Source: Gemmobacter megaterium
GTDB lineage: Bacteria; Pseudomonadota; Alphaproteobacteria; Rhodobacterales; Rhodobacteraceae
Direction of reading: 5' to 3'
Assembly: GCF_900156815.1 (NCBI RefSeq)
Contig: NZ_FTOT01000010.1
Coordinates: forward strand, 1-64,000
Length of the DNA stretch: 64,000 nucleotides
Positions within the stretch are counted from its first letter, which is position 1, and every line of letters begins with the position of its first letter. The position numbers and the translations under genes were made by a program. The notes below the pieces were generated by a model. That model was given only the letters and a program-made list of their open reading frames with translations, was not told the origin of the DNA and made no database searches. Shown in pieces: positions 61,831-64,000 of the stretch.

Positions 61831-62556
61831 TCAGCCCGAGCCCGCGTCTGCATACGTCAAGATCTGCCGTAGCACCAGCGCACCATATCGCGCGTTCGCA
61901 TGGTGATCATCCTCCGGGTTCTCGTTGTCGAAGGCCAGATTTGTTGTGCCGTCCGGCAGGACGCTGGAGTCAGGCTGTGCGATCACCGCGATCCCGGCCT
62001 GTTCCAGCGCGGCACGCACCTGCGCCCGGTAAAGCGTGTCAAGGTGAAGGGCGATCTCTACCGGCATCCGGCGCAGGTAACGCGCATTGGAAAAGGGCCG
62101 AGGCGCTTCGAGCACCGCGCAATCAGGGCAGACCCGCGCCAGATCACGCGTGAGTTGCAGCGCATAGCGGCTGTCCGCATCGATCATCGCCGCGATCATA
62201 CGGTCGGACAATGCGATCTGCGCCTCTTGAGCGAAGCGCCAGGGCGCATGCGCATGCCATGAGTGATTGCGCAGCAGGCGGGTGGGATGCAGCGGCAAAG
62301 ATACAACGAGAAGCGCATCCTTGCCTGCTGCACCGGCGATTTCCCCCGCCGAGAAACTGCGATTGCGCCACTCCGGAACAATCGTAGTGACCGTCTGCGC
62401 CTCGGGATCGAACCTGTGTACGGGCGCACGCGCGCTTCCTCCGGCCCCTAAGGGCCAGAACACGATGCGCGATGCGTCAACCTCCTGTTCCAGGAGATCG
62501 GCCCCGCGCCGCAAGGCCCCAAGATGGGAATCTCCGGTCAACAGCACCGATCTCAT
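61831..62556 (-). CDS. SGNH-like protein of unknown function
   Basis: This 241-residue protein begins MRSVLLTGDSHLGALRRG, where GDSH may be the nucleophile block of the SGNH hydrolase fold, and ends with DDHHANARYG, which could be the D-x-x-H block. Its middle contains ALLVVSLPLHPTRLLRNHSW. No signal peptide. It is coupled to the GSCFA gene (ATGA overlap). Removal or transfer of acyl groups on the glycan would fit, but this is inference. Confidence 0.65.
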   Translation of the reverse strand: MRSVLLTGDSHLGALRRGADLLEQEVDASRIVFWPLGAGGSARAPVHRFDPEAQTVTTIVPEWRNRSFSAGEIAGAAGKDALLVVSLPLHPTRLLRNHSWHAHAPWRFAQEAQIALSDRMIAAMIDADSRYALQLTRDLARVCPDCAVLEAPRPFSNARYLRRMPVEIALHLDTLYRAQVRAALEQAGIAVIAQPDSSVLPDGTTNLAFDNENPEDDHHANARYGALVLRQILTYADAGSG

Positions 62557-63650
62557 GCCGGTCTGCCTTCGCCGAAGGCCGCCAAAAGCTCCTCCTCACA
62601 TTTCACATCGTCTTGGCGAGCCCTGCCTTTGCGTGCCTTCCGCCCCTTTCCCCTGGACCGGCCACCATCACCTTGCGTCACAGGGGCAGGTGTTTCCTCA
62701 AGCCCCAGACCGGCGAAGAAGCAGCCCATCACGTGATCAACGCCATGCGGATTCACGCTGCGCTGGTTCGGCTCGAAGAAGGTGCCGCGGAACACCGGAG
62801 AATTGATGATCTCGTAGGAAGGGAAATAGCTGACCGCCTTGAGTTTGCGCGCGGCCGCACCAGCCACAGCGCGCAGGACAGATTTCGATTCCATCGTTGC
62901 TACCACTACGTGATTGCCCGAATTGGTTGCCGTTAGCGGGACCGGCGACACCGTCAGCAGCACCTTCGGTCCCTTGTCGCGATGCTTGCGGATCAGCGTG
63001 ATCGCCCGTTGCAGATTTTCGAATACGAAATCGTAATCCTGGTTGCGGAATACATGCCGCTCGGGGTCGAAGCTGCCAGCATGGGTGCCGGGGCACATAG
63101 GGTATTCGAAACCGCCCTCGGCATCCCACCAGCTTTCGGTCAGGCCAAGCGTAAACACGAACAGGCCGCATTCGGTGATGGACTTGCGAAAGGCGGCAAT
63201 GCACGTCCGGCGCGAGGCAAGCATCTCCTCGACAGACCCGAAGCCATCCGGCTCGATGGCCGGGCGGAACGGATCGAAGACACGCCCGTCGCGCTCCCAG
63301 TAGATGTCGGGCGGGGCAGAGACATCCAACGCCCATTCGACCCATTGGCGCAGCAGCGAGGCCGTATAGATATTTCCAGTCCGCGCCGAAAAGACCCCGT
63401 AGTTGAATTGCCGCGCCAAGGTATCGTCCAATCCACCGGGGGCAGGTTCGGCATTGAGCCAACTGTATCCCCGCGCGACCAGCGCCCGACTGAAGTGCTG
63501 CGCGAAACACGATCCGTAGGTGGTGATCGTCATGCGCGGCGTGACGGCGAAAGGTGCGGTCCACAAGCCCGAGATGTCCAGCATGTGCCGCTTGGCAACC
63601 GCCGGCGCCCAAAATGCCTGTTCGGGAAGCGTAGAATAGGGAGTAGTCAT
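62553..63650 (-). CDS. GSCFA-domain protein
   Basis: The 365-residue protein carries the family motif TTYGSCFAQHF at about residues 43-53, then FVFTLGLTESWWD near residue 165, VLLTVSPVPLTAT near 230 and FPSYEIINSP near 280, the normal GSCFA layout, a family in the SGNH hydrolase superfamily. A basic, charged tail (GRSRGKGRKARKGRARQ) follows. Its base composition looks lower in GC than the neighbours, which hints at separate origin. It likely modifies the surface glycan. Confidence 0.8.
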   Translation of the reverse strand: MTTPYSTLPEQAFWAPAVAKRHMLDISGLWTAPFAVTPRMTITTYGSCFAQHFSRALVARGYSWLNAEPAPGGLDDTLARQFNYGVFSARTGNIYTASLLRQWVEWALDVSAPPDIYWERDGRVFDPFRPAIEPDGFGSVEEMLASRRTCIAAFRKSITECGLFVFTLGLTESWWDAEGGFEYPMCPGTHAGSFDPERHVFRNQDYDFVFENLQRAITLIRKHRDKGPKVLLTVSPVPLTATNSGNHVVVATMESKSVLRAVAGAAARKLKAVSYFPSYEIINSPVFRGTFFEPNQRSVNPHGVDHVMGCFFAGLGLEETPAPVTQGDGGRSRGKGRKARKGRARQDDVKCEEELLAAFGEGRPA

Positions 63651-63808
63651 GATGCGATATCCAGAGAGGCGGTGTATTGGCCGGAATGCGCCAGAATGGC
63701 CCCGCGAGCAACGTGCGACAGATGGGCCATATTGCGCAAGGGCCATTCCCGTCCACGGTACCGATGCGACGGCCCGGCCCGCGGATCCCTCCGGGCAGCG
63801 TTCCCCGA
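63651..63808. other. 158-bp gap without a recognised gene
   Basis: No palindrome with a T run or start-site pattern was recognised; the promoter of the GSCFA-SGNH pair should be here. Confidence 0.35.
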
Positions 63809-64000
63809 TCAGCCCAGCACGCCCCGCAGTTCGGCCACCAGCGCGCAGGCAAAGCGGTCCAGTTCCCGCGCTTCGGCCTCGGGGTCGGACAGCAGGTCAT
63901 GCAGCCGGGCCTGGGCCTCGGCATAGGCCTCCAGCCGGGCGGCATCGGGGGGCAGGGTCGGGTCGATCCCCTGTTCGGCCGCCTGGCCCCACAGATCCAG
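63809..64000 (-). CDS. C-terminal 63 residues of an unidentified protein (partial)
   Basis: The minus-strand frame enters from the window end and stops at TGA (63809-63811). The fragment is acidic and helical, rich in Ala, Leu and Glu (AEAQARLHDLLSDPEAEAREL), and ends ELRGVLG. No domain can be assigned; a polysaccharide-related enzyme is likely only from context. Confidence 0.55.
   Translation of the reverse strand: MDLWGQAAEQGIDPTLPPDAARLEAYAEAQARLHDLLSDPEAEARELDRFACALVAELRGVLG

Noticed and set aside
1-64000. tRNA, rRNA, riboswitch and intact insertion sequences
   Set aside because: No clover-leaf, rRNA, recognised riboswitch or transposase pattern was seen on reading both strands, although short or diverged elements could be missed.

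Overview
The window is GC-rich DNA with tightly packed, often 4-bp-overlapping genes, and it reads like a Rhodobacterales (Rhodobacteraceae/Paracoccaceae) alphaproteobacterium. The clearest taxonomic hints are five VPLPA-CTERM secreted proteins with a VPLPA-type exosortase (XrtD, fused to an EpsI domain), a small RCAP_Rcc01079-type protein, and the style of the opine/peptide catabolic genes. I cannot name the genus. A decayed mobC-like gene at about 47.0-47.4 kb suggests that at least part of the region once belonged to a mobilisable plasmid or still sits on an extrachromosomal replicon.

Layout. 0-10 kb: surface polysaccharide tailoring and assembly (Wzx-type flippase, F420-hydrogenase-beta-like protein, two polysaccharide pyruvyl transferases, two GT2 glycosyltransferases, polysaccharide deacetylase, ATP-grasp ligase, PHP phosphoesterase). 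10-27.7 kb: an exosortase-linked exopolysaccharide locus. The minus arm holds an ExeA-type ATPase, a Wzz-like chain-length protein and a tyrosine autokinase. The plus arm holds an ExoY-like sugar transferase, a PrsT-like TPR lipoprotein, a Wza-like export protein and an outer-membrane beta-barrel protein. XrtD, four VPLPA-CTERM proteins, a GT4 glycosyltransferase and a rhomboid protease follow. 28-29.5 kb: a long coiled-coil protein of unknown role. 29.7-41.2 kb: an opine/amino-acid catabolic island with a seven-gene oxidase plus dipeptide-type ABC operon, a divergent LysR regulator, a solute-binding protein and an octopine-dehydrogenase-family enzyme. 41.5-46.3 kb: a second import operon (permease, ATPase, PF04392-type binding protein, M19 dipeptidase-like protein) with a divergent LysR. 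46.3-47.4 kb: about 1 kb of non-coding DNA with imperfect repeats, a nested hairpin and the mobC relic. 47.4-48.1 kb: a fifth VPLPA-CTERM gene. 48.5-64 kb: a capsule-type acidic sugar cluster. It has NeuB and NeuC for a nonulosonic acid, an RgpF-like protein, an FkbM methyltransferase, two tandem GT30 (Kdo-transferase family) enzymes, a Gfo/Idh-SDR-CMP-sugar synthetase operon, kpsF-kdsA-kdsB for CMP-Kdo, manC for GDP-mannose, and an SGNH/GSCFA pair.

How it fits together. The 0-27 kb block can build, polymerise, export and decorate an exopolysaccharide while XrtD processes secreted VPLPA-CTERM proteins at the membrane. Three of those proteins, and probably a fourth, share an upstream motif GGYAARAWWAWGGC, at an identical 93 nt from the start codon in two cases, which I read as a candidate shared promoter or activator site. 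The 48-64 kb block supplies two different CMP-activated ulosonic acids (Kdo and a NeuB-type sugar) next to two GT30 enzymes, suggesting a surface glycan that uses one or both. The 30-46 kb block is nutritional rather than structural.
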